A stretch of DNA of 46,934 bases from SAR92 clade bacterium. Its GTDB lineage: Bacteria; Pseudomonadota; Gammaproteobacteria; Pseudomonadales; Porticoccaceae. This document shows positions 1-8,687 of the stretch, piece after piece. The translations under genes and the position numbers were made by a program. The stretch's first letter is position 1. The number at the start of each line of letters is the position of its first letter. A model generated the notes under the pieces. The model searched no databases. It saw nothing but the letters and a program-made list of their open reading frames with translations, and had not been told where the DNA came from. The stretch is from NCBI GenBank assembly GCA_014381985.1, contig JACNKP010000022.1, positions 1 to 46,934 on the forward strand. The letters run 5' to 3'.

Positions 1-357
1 CTAGTTAGTATGCGGGACGGCAGTGGCTGGTGGATCATGGGCATCATTTGGGCGTTGGCGGCAGTCGGCATCTTGACCGAAATATTTCTATCAGGTCGTC
101 GGGTAAAAGTCATTCAGTTGACCACGTATTTGGCTATGGGTTGGGCCTGTGCCTTGGATTTCTCTGGCCTTAAAGCAGCGATGAATGTTGTCGGCTTTAA
201 CTGGTTAGTGGCTGGAGGTATTGCCTATACCACAGGTGTTATTTTTTATGTCGTTGATAAAACCTGGCATCTAAAGCATGCCCATGGGGTTTGGCACTTT
301 GCTGTATTGGCCGGCTCAACAGCTCATTTTATTGCAATAATTGGTTATGTCCGTTAG
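1..357 (+). CDS. Hemolysin III / TrhA (PAQR-like) family membrane protein, C-terminal part
   Basis: The reading frame is open from base 1, so the true start lies upstream of the window; the first in-frame ATG is at 10. The visible ~118 residues hold about four hydrophobic segments and end with an HGVWH...VLAGSTAHF stretch followed by a short hydrophobic tail. This matches the conserved last transmembrane helices of the hemolysin III/YqfA family, where the histidines belong to the conserved metal-site region. Family members are seven-helix inner-membrane proteins of poorly defined role in membrane-energy homeostasis. Assignment rests on the C-terminal motif only; the N-terminal half is not available. 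Confidence 0.72.
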   Translation, partial: LVSMRDGSGWWIMGIIWALAAVGILTEIFLSGRRVKVIQLTTYLAMGWACALDFSGLKAAMNVVGFNWLVAGGIAYTTGVIFYVVDKTWHLKHAHGVWHFAVLAGSTAHFIAIIGYVR

Positions 358-362
358 TCCAT

Positions 363-1601
363 TTAGTGGACTGGTGCGATATCTTCTTCCGCATGCAAAA
401 TTGTTCCGACAGGCAAGGCTGCGGCCTGCAATGTGCTTTGTACTTTGTATTCAGCGGGTAGGGCAGGAATAGTCAATACTCGCCAAATACTCATTACACC
501 CATGCCTAAAAGGCTGGCGGCCAGGAGTACGAAAAAGCTTTTTAGGCCAAATATCTGAAGCCAAAATACAGCTGTTACCGGGCCGGTAATTGAAGTAAGC
601 CCGGCGATTAGAACAATAGTGCCACTTGCAGGTACGATTTCGGCTGGCCGCAGGTGGTCATTAGTGAACGCGACCACGATGGAATAAAGAGATAACGAGC
701 AGCCGCCAAATAAAAACGTTAATCCATACAACCATAGAGAGGCTTCGTTAATAAAGCTGATTAGTAAGGCGATAAAGACACCAGCCAAACATGAGAAGCC
801 GATCACCCATCGACGATCTATTATGTCTGAAAGTTTACCCAGAGGCCATTGCAAAATCATCCCGCCTGCCATCATAGAGCCCATAAAATTTGCCACCTCA
901 GCAATGGTAAAGCCGAGTCTTGTGGCATACACGGCACCCATTCCGAACAGCATGCTGGACACCCATTGTGAGACTATAATAGCAATCACGCCAACACGGG
1001 TACGGTACCAAAGATGACTCATGGTAACCCGCTCCGTTTCTTCGATGGGCGGCGTCGGTACTACGGAAAGTAAAATAGGCACGGCCGCGACGCTAACCAT
1101 AACCGAGATCAAAATAAACAAGGTAAAGCCAGCTGGATCAGCAAGATTCAACATAAACTGACCAGCGCAGATGCCCGCCAGCAATATGGTGGTGTAAATT
1201 GACAGGATCTGACCACGATTAGCATTGTTAGATGACTGATTCAGCCAGCTTTCAGAGACCACATAGATGGTTGAAAAAGCAAATCCAGTCAGGAGCCTCA
1301 TCACTGCCCATACCCAAGGATTAACAAACAATGCATGGATTAAAATAGTTACCGAAGCGACGGCCGATAATGCGGCAAAAATACGGATGTGACCTACCCG
1401 TTCGATCAGTTTTGGCGTGAGTTGTGATCCGGCTAGAAAGCCCGCGAAATAGCATGACATTAGCAGTCCGATGGACATGTCATCAAAGCCCTCTAATGCC
1501 CCGCGCACGCCCAGCAAACTGCCCTGTACGCCAACGGCTAGGCCAATAAGAGAGAGGCCTACAAAGAGTGGCCAGATAGCAACAACGGTTCGAAGGGGCA
1601 T
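363..1601 (-). CDS. MFS transporter (YcaD-like)
   Basis: A 412-residue, highly hydrophobic protein with about 12 predicted membrane segments. An early loop LIERVGHIR after the second helix and the LGKLSDIIDRR loop in the second half match the MFS loop signature. The overall pattern, including VVSESWLN in the middle, resembles the YcaD group of presumed sugar or drug transporters. GGAG lies about 11 nt upstream of the ATG. It converges with the preceding membrane-protein gene, with 5 nt between the stop codons. The substrate cannot be read from sequence. Family assignment is good; function is unknown. Confidence 0.8.
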   Translation of the reverse strand: MPLRTVVAIWPLFVGLSLIGLAVGVQGSLLGVRGALEGFDDMSIGLLMSCYFAGFLAGSQLTPKLIERVGHIRIFAALSAVASVTILIHALFVNPWVWAVMRLLTGFAFSTIYVVSESWLNQSSNNANRGQILSIYTTILLAGICAGQFMLNLADPAGFTLFILISVMVSVAAVPILLSVVPTPPIEETERVTMSHLWYRTRVGVIAIIVSQWVSSMLFGMGAVYATRLGFTIAEVANFMGSMMAGGMILQWPLGKLSDIIDRRWVIGFSCLAGVFIALLISFINEASLWLYGLTFLFGGCSLSLYSIVVAFTNDHLRPAEIVPASGTIVLIAGLTSITGPVTAVFWLQIFGLKSFFVLLAASLLGMGVMSIWRVLTIPALPAEYKVQSTLQAAALPVGTILHAEEDIAPVH

Positions 1602-2009
1602 GTTAAAAATGGCTCCATTAATTTGGCGCCAATGTACTCTTAATAATGGCTATTTCAAAGCACTATTTTTACTTTTATTAGAGAAAAAAGGAAATTATGT
1701 ATCAGGCTAATTTGAGCTGCTTTTGGCGTTTAAAAGTTTCTTTTATTAGTTGCGAATTTGGACCTGACAGGTTTTGGTATTCTCTACTAGGTTGCGTTCC
1801 CTAAAAGCATATTCACCAGCATGTCTGCATGGGTTTCGATGACATTTTCATTGCGTGGATTGAATCCGAACTGGCCCTGCCCATTAAAGTCTATTTGAAG
1901 AGCATGCCCACGGATTAACGAAAACGCCGCGCCCTGTATGTCAGTCATTCCTTGTTCTGGTTCTTGGTAATCGGTATCCTGCACCCTTATTGTCCAACTT
2001 GGATTTACT
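1602..2009. other. 408-bp region between divergent MFS and DUF1415 genes
   Basis: The region carries the upstream sequences of two divergent genes and is AT-rich near 1640-1760. No convincing terminator, RNA gene or repeat was seen. It contains one weak minus-strand ORF (1787-1948) and a 35-codon plus-strand ORF (1697-1804). Neither has recognisable homology. Confidence 0.5.
1787..1948 (-). CDS. possible small hypothetical protein (53 aa)
   Basis: A minus-strand frame opens far upstream, but its upstream half overlaps the well-supported DUF1415 gene antisense, so only the part from the ATG at 1948 is considered. That ATG has AAGGA immediately before it, which is too close for a normal ribosome-binding site. 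The protein (MTDIQGAAF...) has no cysteines or membrane segments and is not recognised. It could equally be a chance ORF in the intergenic region. Confidence 0.2.
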   Translation of the reverse strand: MTDIQGAAFSLIRGHALQIDFNGQGQFGFNPRNENVIETHADMLVNMLLGNAT

Positions 2010-2579
2010 ATGGCCCCAGTGGCTTGGTCGTTGATAGAACAGCAGGTTAGAGCTTGGCTTGAGCAGTTTGTTGTTGGGCTCAATTTATGCCCCTTTGCCG
2101 CGCCTGTGGTGTCTTCCGACGGGCTGAGGATAAAAGTCTGCGAGTCCACTGACATAGAACAGATTATGCAAACTTTTCTGGCTGAGTTGGACCTTATTCA
2201 GAGTACCTCAGAGTTGGATGTCACCACTACTCTATTGGTCATCCCCAATGCATTGAGTGACTTTGACGATTATCTCGATGTTATTGATCTCGCTGAAACA
2301 CTTTTAAGTGATGTGGGTTTAGAGGGTATTATCCAGTTGGCTAGTTTTCATCCGAGCTATCAATTTGCTGAAGAGCCTACCGAGTCTGCCAGTCACTTCA
2401 GTAACCGCTCTCCCTATCCGTTGATTCATTTTTTACGCGAAGACATGATAGCTCGCGCCTTGGGTAGTTTTTCTAATCCGGAGACCATTCCGGTCAAAAA
2501 CATCAGTATTCTTGAGTCTATTGGTCGAGAGGAAATTGAGCGACGTTGGAAGAATATAGCGGGGGATGTTACTACATGA
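2010..2579 (+). CDS. DUF1415 domain-containing protein
   Basis: A 189-residue soluble protein. The N-terminal stretch VRAWLEQFVVGLNLCPFA (about residues 13-30) and the later SFHPSYQF and NRSPYPLIHFLRE motifs are characteristic of the DUF1415 family, which is common in gammaproteobacteria. No biochemical role is established. Its TGA overlaps the ATG of the following YhiN-like gene by 4 bp (ATGA), so the two are probably co-translated. An upstream GGA supports the ATG at 2010. Confidence 0.82.
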   Translation: MAPVAWSLIEQQVRAWLEQFVVGLNLCPFAAPVVSSDGLRIKVCESTDIEQIMQTFLAELDLIQSTSELDVTTTLLVIPNALSDFDDYLDVIDLAETLLSDVGLEGIIQLASFHPSYQFAEEPTESASHFSNRSPYPLIHFLREDMIARALGSFSNPETIPVKNISILESIGREEIERRWKNIAGDVTT

Positions 2580-3766
2580 AAGATTACGATGTCATTGTTA
2601 TTGGGGGCGGTGCTGCGGGATTATTTTGCGCTTTTACCGCAGGGCAGCGAGGTCAATCTGTATTAGTGCTCGACAGCAGCAATAAGGTGGGCAAGAAAAT
2701 ACTGATGTCTGGGGGTGGCCGCTGCAATTTTACCAACTTGGATACAACCCCTGAAAACTTTCTTTCTAGCAATCCACATTTTTGCATTTCAGCGTTAAAC
2801 CGTTACAACCAATGGCAGTTTATCGATTTAGTTGAGCGACATCAGATTCCTTATCACGAGAAAAGCCACGGTGAATTATTTTGCGATAACTCATCAAAAG
2901 ATATTCTAAAAATGTTACTCGATGAGTGCGCCGCAGTCGGGGTAGTCATTGAGACTAAGGCGATGATTAGCCAAGTTGAAGTTTGTAAAGAGGGTGGTTT
3001 TACCCTGTCAGTGAAGGAAAAACGTTTCCAGTGTCGGTCTTTAGTTATTGCTTCTGGCGGCCTATCTATACCAACTTTAGGGGCTTCAGGATTCGGCTAT
3101 GACATTGCCGAACAATTCGGGCTCAATTTACTGCCGCGCGCTGCTGGACTGGTGCCCTTTACTTTCAGTGATTGGGTAAAAGATATCAGCGAGACCAACT
3201 CTGGGTTGTCCGTCGATGTTGAAATGTCAGTCAATGGCATGACCTTTCGAGAGAATTTACTGTTTACTCATCGCGGCATCAGTGGTCCGGCCGCCCTGCA
3301 GTTGTCCAGTTATTGGAAGCCGGGGCAATTTATTAGCGTGAATTTATTACCTGATCAAAATGCTCAGGCGCTATTGCTGGAGCTTAAACAATCTAACCCA
3401 AAGAGTCTGTTGAGAAGTTTATTGGCTCCTCTACTCTCAAAAGGACTCACTCAGTCATTGGAAAGTATTTATTGGACGACCTATGCTGATACTGCGATTG
3501 CAGAAATTCCTAACGGAGTGTTGGAGTACATTGCCGATACATTAAGTAACTGGCAATTAAAGCCGTCTGGTACAGAGGGTTATCGCACCGCCGAGGTCAC
3601 ATTGTGTGGTGTTGACACCGATCACATTTCATCCAAGACCATGGAATGTAAGACCCAACCGGGTCTTTATTTTGTGGGCGAAGTACTTGATGTTACTGGT
3701 CATCTGGGTGGGTATAACTTTCAGTGGGCCTGGGCTTCTGGTTATGCGGCAGGGTGTTACGTATAG
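2576..3766 (+). CDS. NAD(P)/FAD-dependent oxidoreductase, HI0933/YhiN family
   Basis: A 396-residue flavoprotein. An N-terminal Rossmann dinucleotide-binding motif VIGGGAAG (residues 8-15) is followed by the family signature SGGGRCNFTN (about residues 45-54) and a C-terminal FAD-contact segment GEVLDVTGHLGGYN. The HI0933-like family is widespread, has two interwoven domains, and its substrate is unknown. The start chosen is the ATG at 2576, which overlaps the DUF1415 stop and is preceded by a GGGGGA ribosome-binding site. A longer in-frame start at 2546 lies inside the upstream gene and adds residues that do not fit the family N-terminus. The tight coupling suggests a shared function with DUF1415. 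Confidence 0.88.
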   Translation: MKDYDVIVIGGGAAGLFCAFTAGQRGQSVLVLDSSNKVGKKILMSGGGRCNFTNLDTTPENFLSSNPHFCISALNRYNQWQFIDLVERHQIPYHEKSHGELFCDNSSKDILKMLLDECAAVGVVIETKAMISQVEVCKEGGFTLSVKEKRFQCRSLVIASGGLSIPTLGASGFGYDIAEQFGLNLLPRAAGLVPFTFSDWVKDISETNSGLSVDVEMSVNGMTFRENLLFTHRGISGPAALQLSSYWKPGQFISVNLLPDQNAQALLLELKQSNPKSLLRSLLAPLLSKGLTQSLESIYWTTYADTAIAEIPNGVLEYIADTLSNWQLKPSGTEGYRTAEVTLCGVDTDHISSKTMECKTQPGLYFVGEVLDVTGHLGGYNFQWAWASGYAAGCYV

Positions 3767-3768
3767 CG

Positions 3769-4707
3769 CTATTTGCGGTTTGACTTAGCTTTTCTACGAC
3801 GCGCTGCGGCCTTGTCTAAGCGCAATTTTTCACGTTCTGCTTTCTCTTCTTTTAACACAGCCACTTGCTGCATCTCTGCCTCAATGATTTCAGGTGTTTC
3901 AAACCCCAAAGGCCCTAACAAACCAGCGCGTAATTCATTAATAAAGATGGTTGAGACACGTTCTAAATCGACACGTCCACCCGCTCTAAGACAGCCGCGT
4001 TGAGCACCAATGATCTCCAACAGCGCGATTTCTGTTCGCGGTAATTCCTCGACATTAAATCGTTCTCGCAGACGCTGAGGGTATGCCTCGAGCAGGAATT
4101 CTGCGGCAAAAAATGCCAAATCTTCATAGCTCACCGCAGTATCTTTAATGGCGCCAGTAGTGCCTAGACGATAGCTACCTTGAGGATTTTCTATCTTCGG
4201 CCAGAGAATACCTGGGGTATCCAGCAGCATGATTCCATTGCGAAGGTTAATCTTTTGCTGACCTTTGGTCACTGCTGGCTCGTCACCGGTTTTGGTAATG
4301 TGCTTTCCTGCCAGACAGTTAATTAACGATGACTTACCAACATTGGGGATGCCAGTCACCATGACCAAAGTGTTTCGACCTTCTTTCTGTGGACTCAGCT
4401 TGTTAATCAGGTCAATAATTTGCTTACTCGGGTCATGATTCTTTAAATCCAATAGCAAGGTCTTGGTGTTCGCCAGTTCCTCAAAATAGTCCTGCCACAG
4501 CTTGGTAATATCAGGGTCACCCAAGTCAGTTTTATTAAGTAGTTTAATGTGCGGCTTATCGGCACTCAGTTCTTGAATAAACGGATTTGAACTACTGAAT
4601 GGAATACGAGCGTCTAGAACTTCAATCACGACATTAACCAGAGGCAGAGCCTCGATCATCTCGTTGCTGGCCTTGCGCATATGACCGGGATACCACTGGA
4701 TAGACAT
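3769..4707 (-). CDS. Ribosome biogenesis GTPase, YlqF/RbgA family
   Basis: A 312-residue, circularly permuted GTPase. The G4 motif NKTD (residues 58-61) precedes the P-loop GIPNVGKS (119-126) and G3 DTPG (163-166). The N-terminus IQWYPGHM is the RbgA/YlqF signature. In Bacillus, RbgA acts in late maturation of the 50S subunit. The basic C-terminus (KAAARRRKAKSNRK) is typical of rRNA binders. The start at 4707 has AGAG 6 nt upstream and gives the canonical N-terminus; an in-frame ATG 20 codons upstream is less likely. It is convergent with the YhiN-like gene, only 2 nt away. Confidence 0.9.
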   Translation of the reverse strand: MSIQWYPGHMRKASNEMIEALPLVNVVIEVLDARIPFSSSNPFIQELSADKPHIKLLNKTDLGDPDITKLWQDYFEELANTKTLLLDLKNHDPSKQIIDLINKLSPQKEGRNTLVMVTGIPNVGKSSLINCLAGKHITKTGDEPAVTKGQQKINLRNGIMLLDTPGILWPKIENPQGSYRLGTTGAIKDTAVSYEDLAFFAAEFLLEAYPQRLRERFNVEELPRTEIALLEIIGAQRGCLRAGGRVDLERVSTIFINELRAGLLGPLGFETPEIIEAEMQQVAVLKEEKAEREKLRLDKAAARRRKAKSNRK

Positions 4708-4842
4708 GATTAACTCTTTTGATCTACGGTGAATTCTTTGGGAAGACGAGTATTTTCGTGGCGTCACCCTTCAAAAGCAAGCCTTACTCACCAATAAGGG
4801 TTAGATTAGATGCATTGAGAGAAGGAAAAGCAGAGTCTAGGC

Positions 4843-7008
4843 TTATTCACCAGGCCTGTAGCGGCGTTCTATTTTTGATTTCCGTAGGGACGAATCAAAT
4901 AGAGGATCATGAAGAATTTCGTTGGCATAATCTTCGGCTTGATCAGCATAGTGAGGTGAGTTTTCATCCAGTGTGGCTGAACCGTATTGGTGAACCCCAC
5001 GCACCTTTAATTCTCCTTGGGCATCCCAAGAAACCTGGTAATAAAGTCCATCACCGGCTACATTGGTTAAGAATTTATCTCCCTCCATACGCCTGCTATA
5101 AATAGCTCTCAACGTGTCTGGGCCGCCAGCCACTGGAATATTAAGATCACCGCGAACATGTCGATTCACATCACCCCAAAGTGGATCAATATGGCCGGTT
5201 GTCTCGATTAATAAATCAGTACAGCGAATAAGCTCGTCCAGAGCCTTGGGAGCAGAGTCACCCTTTTGTTCGGACAACCACTCACCGCCCAAAACGCAGG
5301 CACTAAGTGCCGCACCACGGTTATTGATGTCAGTGGACAGATCCCAGTTGGCAATGAGACCCTGCGCCGCTTGATAGTTATGTAACGTATCGCTCTTTAT
5401 ATCGCTCAGATCGGCGCTCGCTGCCTTTTGCAAATAAGCGTAAGCACGAGAGTTAACACTGTATTTTTTATCGTGTTTGATGTCATAAAATTGCTGTTCT
5501 GAGATGGAATCGAGTGCAGCCAACAGCTCTAGCCCACGGTCGGCACGATTGGTCATTCTAGTCGGAAAGCCGTCCTCAATACGGTAGTCATCTTTGTTGG
5601 GATTGTCAGCTTCCGCGCTAACACGAAAAGGCGTTTGATTGGCACTGTGCAGATAGCCCGAGGTTGGATTAATTACCTGTGGCAGATCATCAAAGGCCAT
5701 ATAGTTTTTCCAGATCAGACGGCTATCATCACCCGGTAAATATTGTGTCCAGTCATAACTAGGCAGCCGTTTAGGCGTCAGGGAATTATGCACAAACATA
5801 GTATTGCCTTCGCGATCGGCATAGACAAAATTAAAGCTGGCAAAGGCCTGCATGCGCAAAGCATCGCGCCACTGGTCAAAATTTTGCGCCTTGTTCATCG
5901 CGAGCCACTGTTCCAACTGACGCACTTCACCCATGCCCGCATAACGCACGGCATAGGTGCCGTGATCATTTTGAATCACAGGTCCATGAACTGATTTCAA
6001 GCCGACCTGAGTCACCGTCCAAGGAAGGAAACCGAACAATTTAACCTCAATGTGAATATCCTTCGCTTCCAAAGTTCTCCATTGGCCGTCCAACTTATAA
6101 CGCATGGGGTCATTGGGGTCCATATCTAGGACATAGATATCGACTAAGTCAGGTTTATTAACGGTAGCACCCCAGCCGAGATTTTTAGTAAAGCCAACGC
6201 CGATAGTGGCGCTACTAGGAAACAGTCCGCCCATCACATCAAGGCCTTCATTACTTTGAATGTGGGCCTCGTACCAGGCCACAGGGCCGGTAGTGGGCTG
6301 GTGGGAGTTGATAGCCAAACGGGTCGCTCCATCTACAGTAAAAGGCGCTGCGACAGCAATCGCATTTGAACCCACAGGCAGGTCACCGATAGTGACGCCT
6401 TCAGCTATTGGCCGCGCCTGATGATCTCGGTCAGCAGGACCACGACTAATAGCACGCTGTCGTTTAGGTTCAAATAACTCCATTAGTGACGCATCAAACC
6501 CGTAGAACAGCAAATGACGCAGCATATAGCCGGCAACAACGTCCTGGCCCGTGATGGGGAAAACCGATTGATCGGTCTGCTCTGGATGCAAGGCCGCGTA
6601 GTAATTTATGCCGTCAACAAAGGCATCGATCCAAGCATGAGTCTCAGGTTTTAATTGGGTTTCATAATCCGATTCAATCGTATCCCAAATACCCAACCAT
6701 TGGACCAAAAAGTCGACTGTTGCAGCCTCTTTACCATTAATTGCGGCATTGGTGCCCCGATAAAATGGGACGCTGTCATGGATAATTTTCCAGCTGTCTT
6801 CAGCTTGTGCATAGGCAAAGCCAAAGGCCGCGTCTACATCTCGCTCGCCAATAATATGGGGTACGCCTAAGTGGTCCCGCTCGATCACAACATTATATTT
6901 GTCGGCCAGGCTTAGAGTCTCTGAGGGGTTAAATTTTTCCGCGCAGCCAGCAAGCGCTAACCCAAAGATTGAAAGGATGACTAATAATTTCATTGAGAAG
7001 TTTTTCAC
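4843..7008 (-). CDS. Penicillin acylase family Ntn-hydrolase, lipoprotein
   Basis: A 721-residue protein. Its N-terminus has a lipoprotein signal ending LALAGC (Cys22), so it should be lipid-anchored in the envelope. The precursor layout is that of penicillin/AHL acylases: an alpha-chain region, a linker, then a Gly-Ser-Asn (Ser214 the likely autocatalytic nucleophile), followed by the long beta chain. Families of this type hydrolyse acyl amides such as penicillin G, cyclic lipopeptides or N-acyl-homoserine lactones. The start is a GTG at 7008 with GGA 8 nt upstream; the in-frame ATG at 6993 lacks a ribosome-binding site. The substrate is not determinable. It lies alone between the divergent GTPase-side region and the oxidoreductase. 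Confidence 0.88.
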   Translation of the reverse strand: MKNFSMKLLVILSIFGLALAGCAEKFNPSETLSLADKYNVVIERDHLGVPHIIGERDVDAAFGFAYAQAEDSWKIIHDSVPFYRGTNAAINGKEAATVDFLVQWLGIWDTIESDYETQLKPETHAWIDAFVDGINYYAALHPEQTDQSVFPITGQDVVAGYMLRHLLFYGFDASLMELFEPKRQRAISRGPADRDHQARPIAEGVTIGDLPVGSNAIAVAAPFTVDGATRLAINSHQPTTGPVAWYEAHIQSNEGLDVMGGLFPSSATIGVGFTKNLGWGATVNKPDLVDIYVLDMDPNDPMRYKLDGQWRTLEAKDIHIEVKLFGFLPWTVTQVGLKSVHGPVIQNDHGTYAVRYAGMGEVRQLEQWLAMNKAQNFDQWRDALRMQAFASFNFVYADREGNTMFVHNSLTPKRLPSYDWTQYLPGDDSRLIWKNYMAFDDLPQVINPTSGYLHSANQTPFRVSAEADNPNKDDYRIEDGFPTRMTNRADRGLELLAALDSISEQQFYDIKHDKKYSVNSRAYAYLQKAASADLSDIKSDTLHNYQAAQGLIANWDLSTDINNRGAALSACVLGGEWLSEQKGDSAPKALDELIRCTDLLIETTGHIDPLWGDVNRHVRGDLNIPVAGGPDTLRAIYSRRMEGDKFLTNVAGDGLYYQVSWDAQGELKVRGVHQYGSATLDENSPHYADQAEDYANEILHDPLFDSSLRKSKIERRYRPGE

Positions 7009-7178
7009 TAGGAGTCCTTTTTTACAGTTGTGTTCTCATTTTTTCAGGGGAATCTGGCCCTTATATCTTAGTAAAGATTATCAAATTGTAGGCTAGTATT
7101 GATTATAACTGCTATACGTTGATTATAGATTTGTGGGTCAAAATCGCTACCGTCCTATCGAAAACTTATTGATCTGTC

Positions 7179-8522
7179 TTAGCTCCAAGGGAAAGGGCTG
7201 TTAGAAACGGGGTGCAGCTTTCCTTGGGCATAGCGGGAAAATCGAAATGGATCCAGCAAGCTTGAGCTCTGACCACATATATCTTCTGCTACCAGTTTAC
7301 CTACCCCGATCATTTTGTATCCATGGTTGGAATCGGCGATCATATAACAATTACCATGGAACACATCAAACACAGGGAAGCTGTCTGGTGTGAAGGCCCC
7401 AATACCGCCAGAGGGTCCATTTTTATACTGGGCCATGGTCCCTGAAAACCGTTTTTGGCAATGAGCCAAAGCAGATACCCACATGGTTGAGAAATCGTTA
7501 CCAACAATAAATTCCGGCGATTCCGGGCCGTAGGGGTCAACCGCTACCAAGTCTGCCTTTTTGTCGATGATAAAAGGTGCGGCACCGCCTTGGATACCAC
7601 CGAAATTAAAGTCTGGCTTGTAATAGATACCCCACATTTTATCGGAGAGCAATGAACCATCAATATCGGAATATAGCGGTGCATCGGTATCCACGTGTAT
7701 GACCGGCGGCATCTTACCCTCATTGGTTTGCTGTAAATTGGGGTCAACACCAAGTGTTCCCTCCTGCAGGGACCAATATACCCACATGGGTATATCGTGG
7801 CTAATAGTGCCTGTACCAGGGTTTTTAATACTAACGGTGCTGGGCATCTCGAGCATGTGCCACAGCTGTTTTGCCCAAGGACCAGGGGCAACCACGATGT
7901 AATCACAGTCAATATTGCCTCTATCAGTTTCAACTGACTTTATGGCACCTTTATTATCCCGACTAAACCCAGTTACCGTAACGCCACCAATAATACGTAC
8001 TCCTTCAGCCTTGGCTTTGGACGCTAAGCCTTGTAGTGACTTTTTGTTATTGGCATAGCCACCTGATTTCTCATGAAGTACCGAAGTGATTCTCTGTGCT
8101 TGCCAGTCATGAAAAATATTCACCATGTAGTCTTTGCAATCCTTACGACCTTCAATAAAGACTGAGTCATAGCCAATGGCTTTTTGCTGCGCATAGATAG
8201 ACGCGACATCTTCATGCATCGATTCGCAACTAATCTGCATATAACCGACGGGGTGATAGCTAAAAGCATCTGGGTCTGTCTCCCAGACTGCGACACTATG
8301 TGCCATGAGTTCTCGCATGGCAGGCTGAAAATAATTATTGCGGATCACTCCGCAGGCGATACCTGAGGCGCCAGCCCCAATCTCAGTTTTGTCGATAACA
8401 ACGATATCCTTTCCGGACCCCTTACCGCTAGATTTTAAGGCTTGCGCTAAATGGTAAGCGGTACTTAGGCCATGAATGCCAGCACCCACAATAACGTATG
8501 GGGATTGCTTGATTGTAGACAT
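7179..8522 (-). CDS. FAD-dependent oxidoreductase, DAO / sarcosine-oxidase-like family
   Basis: A 447-residue protein opening with the FAD-binding motif VGAGIHGLSTAYHL and continuing with VVIDKTEIGAGASG, the second beta-strand and the conserved GAS of DAO-superfamily amine oxidases. The C-terminal part contains an IADSNHGYKMIGVGKLVAEDI segment like the FAD-closing motif of sarcosine and dimethylglycine oxidases/dehydrogenases. It is transcribed divergently from the Rieske oxygenase and shares its 165-bp promoter region. In context, oxidative demethylation of an N-methylated amine such as dimethylglycine or sarcosine is a reasonable inference. AAGAG lies 9 nt before the ATG. Confidence 0.82.
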   Translation of the reverse strand: MSTIKQSPYVIVGAGIHGLSTAYHLAQALKSSGKGSGKDIVVIDKTEIGAGASGIACGVIRNNYFQPAMRELMAHSVAVWETDPDAFSYHPVGYMQISCESMHEDVASIYAQQKAIGYDSVFIEGRKDCKDYMVNIFHDWQAQRITSVLHEKSGGYANNKKSLQGLASKAKAEGVRIIGGVTVTGFSRDNKGAIKSVETDRGNIDCDYIVVAPGPWAKQLWHMLEMPSTVSIKNPGTGTISHDIPMWVYWSLQEGTLGVDPNLQQTNEGKMPPVIHVDTDAPLYSDIDGSLLSDKMWGIYYKPDFNFGGIQGGAAPFIIDKKADLVAVDPYGPESPEFIVGNDFSTMWVSALAHCQKRFSGTMAQYKNGPSGGIGAFTPDSFPVFDVFHGNCYMIADSNHGYKMIGVGKLVAEDICGQSSSLLDPFRFSRYAQGKLHPVSNSPFPWS

Positions 8523-8548
8523 CGAAAAAGCTCTTAGAAATTGATTTA

Positions 8549-8588
8549 ATTGACGCTAATAGTGACCCCTCTATAAACGCTCGTCAAT
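8549..8588. promoter_or_regulatory. inverted repeat in divergent DAO/Rieske promoter region
   Basis: Perfect 7-bp arms ATTGACG (8549-8555) and CGTCAAT (8582-8588) are separated by 26 nt in the shared control region of the divergent oxidoreductase and Rieske genes. This could be a bipartite operator for a regulator encoded elsewhere; no regulator gene lies next to the cluster. It might also occur by chance. Confidence 0.3.
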
Positions 8589-8687
8589 CATCATAAGGAA
8601 AGCTAATCATTAAGTAATAAGTCGCTTATGGATATTCCAAAACCAATTAAATCGTCTACAGTGATCAGATGGAATAAGGAACACAGT

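Noticed and set aside
1697-1804. 35-codon plus-strand ORF with AAGGA before ATG
   Set aside because: Short, spacing too tight (4 nt), no recognisable protein features; kept only as a mention.
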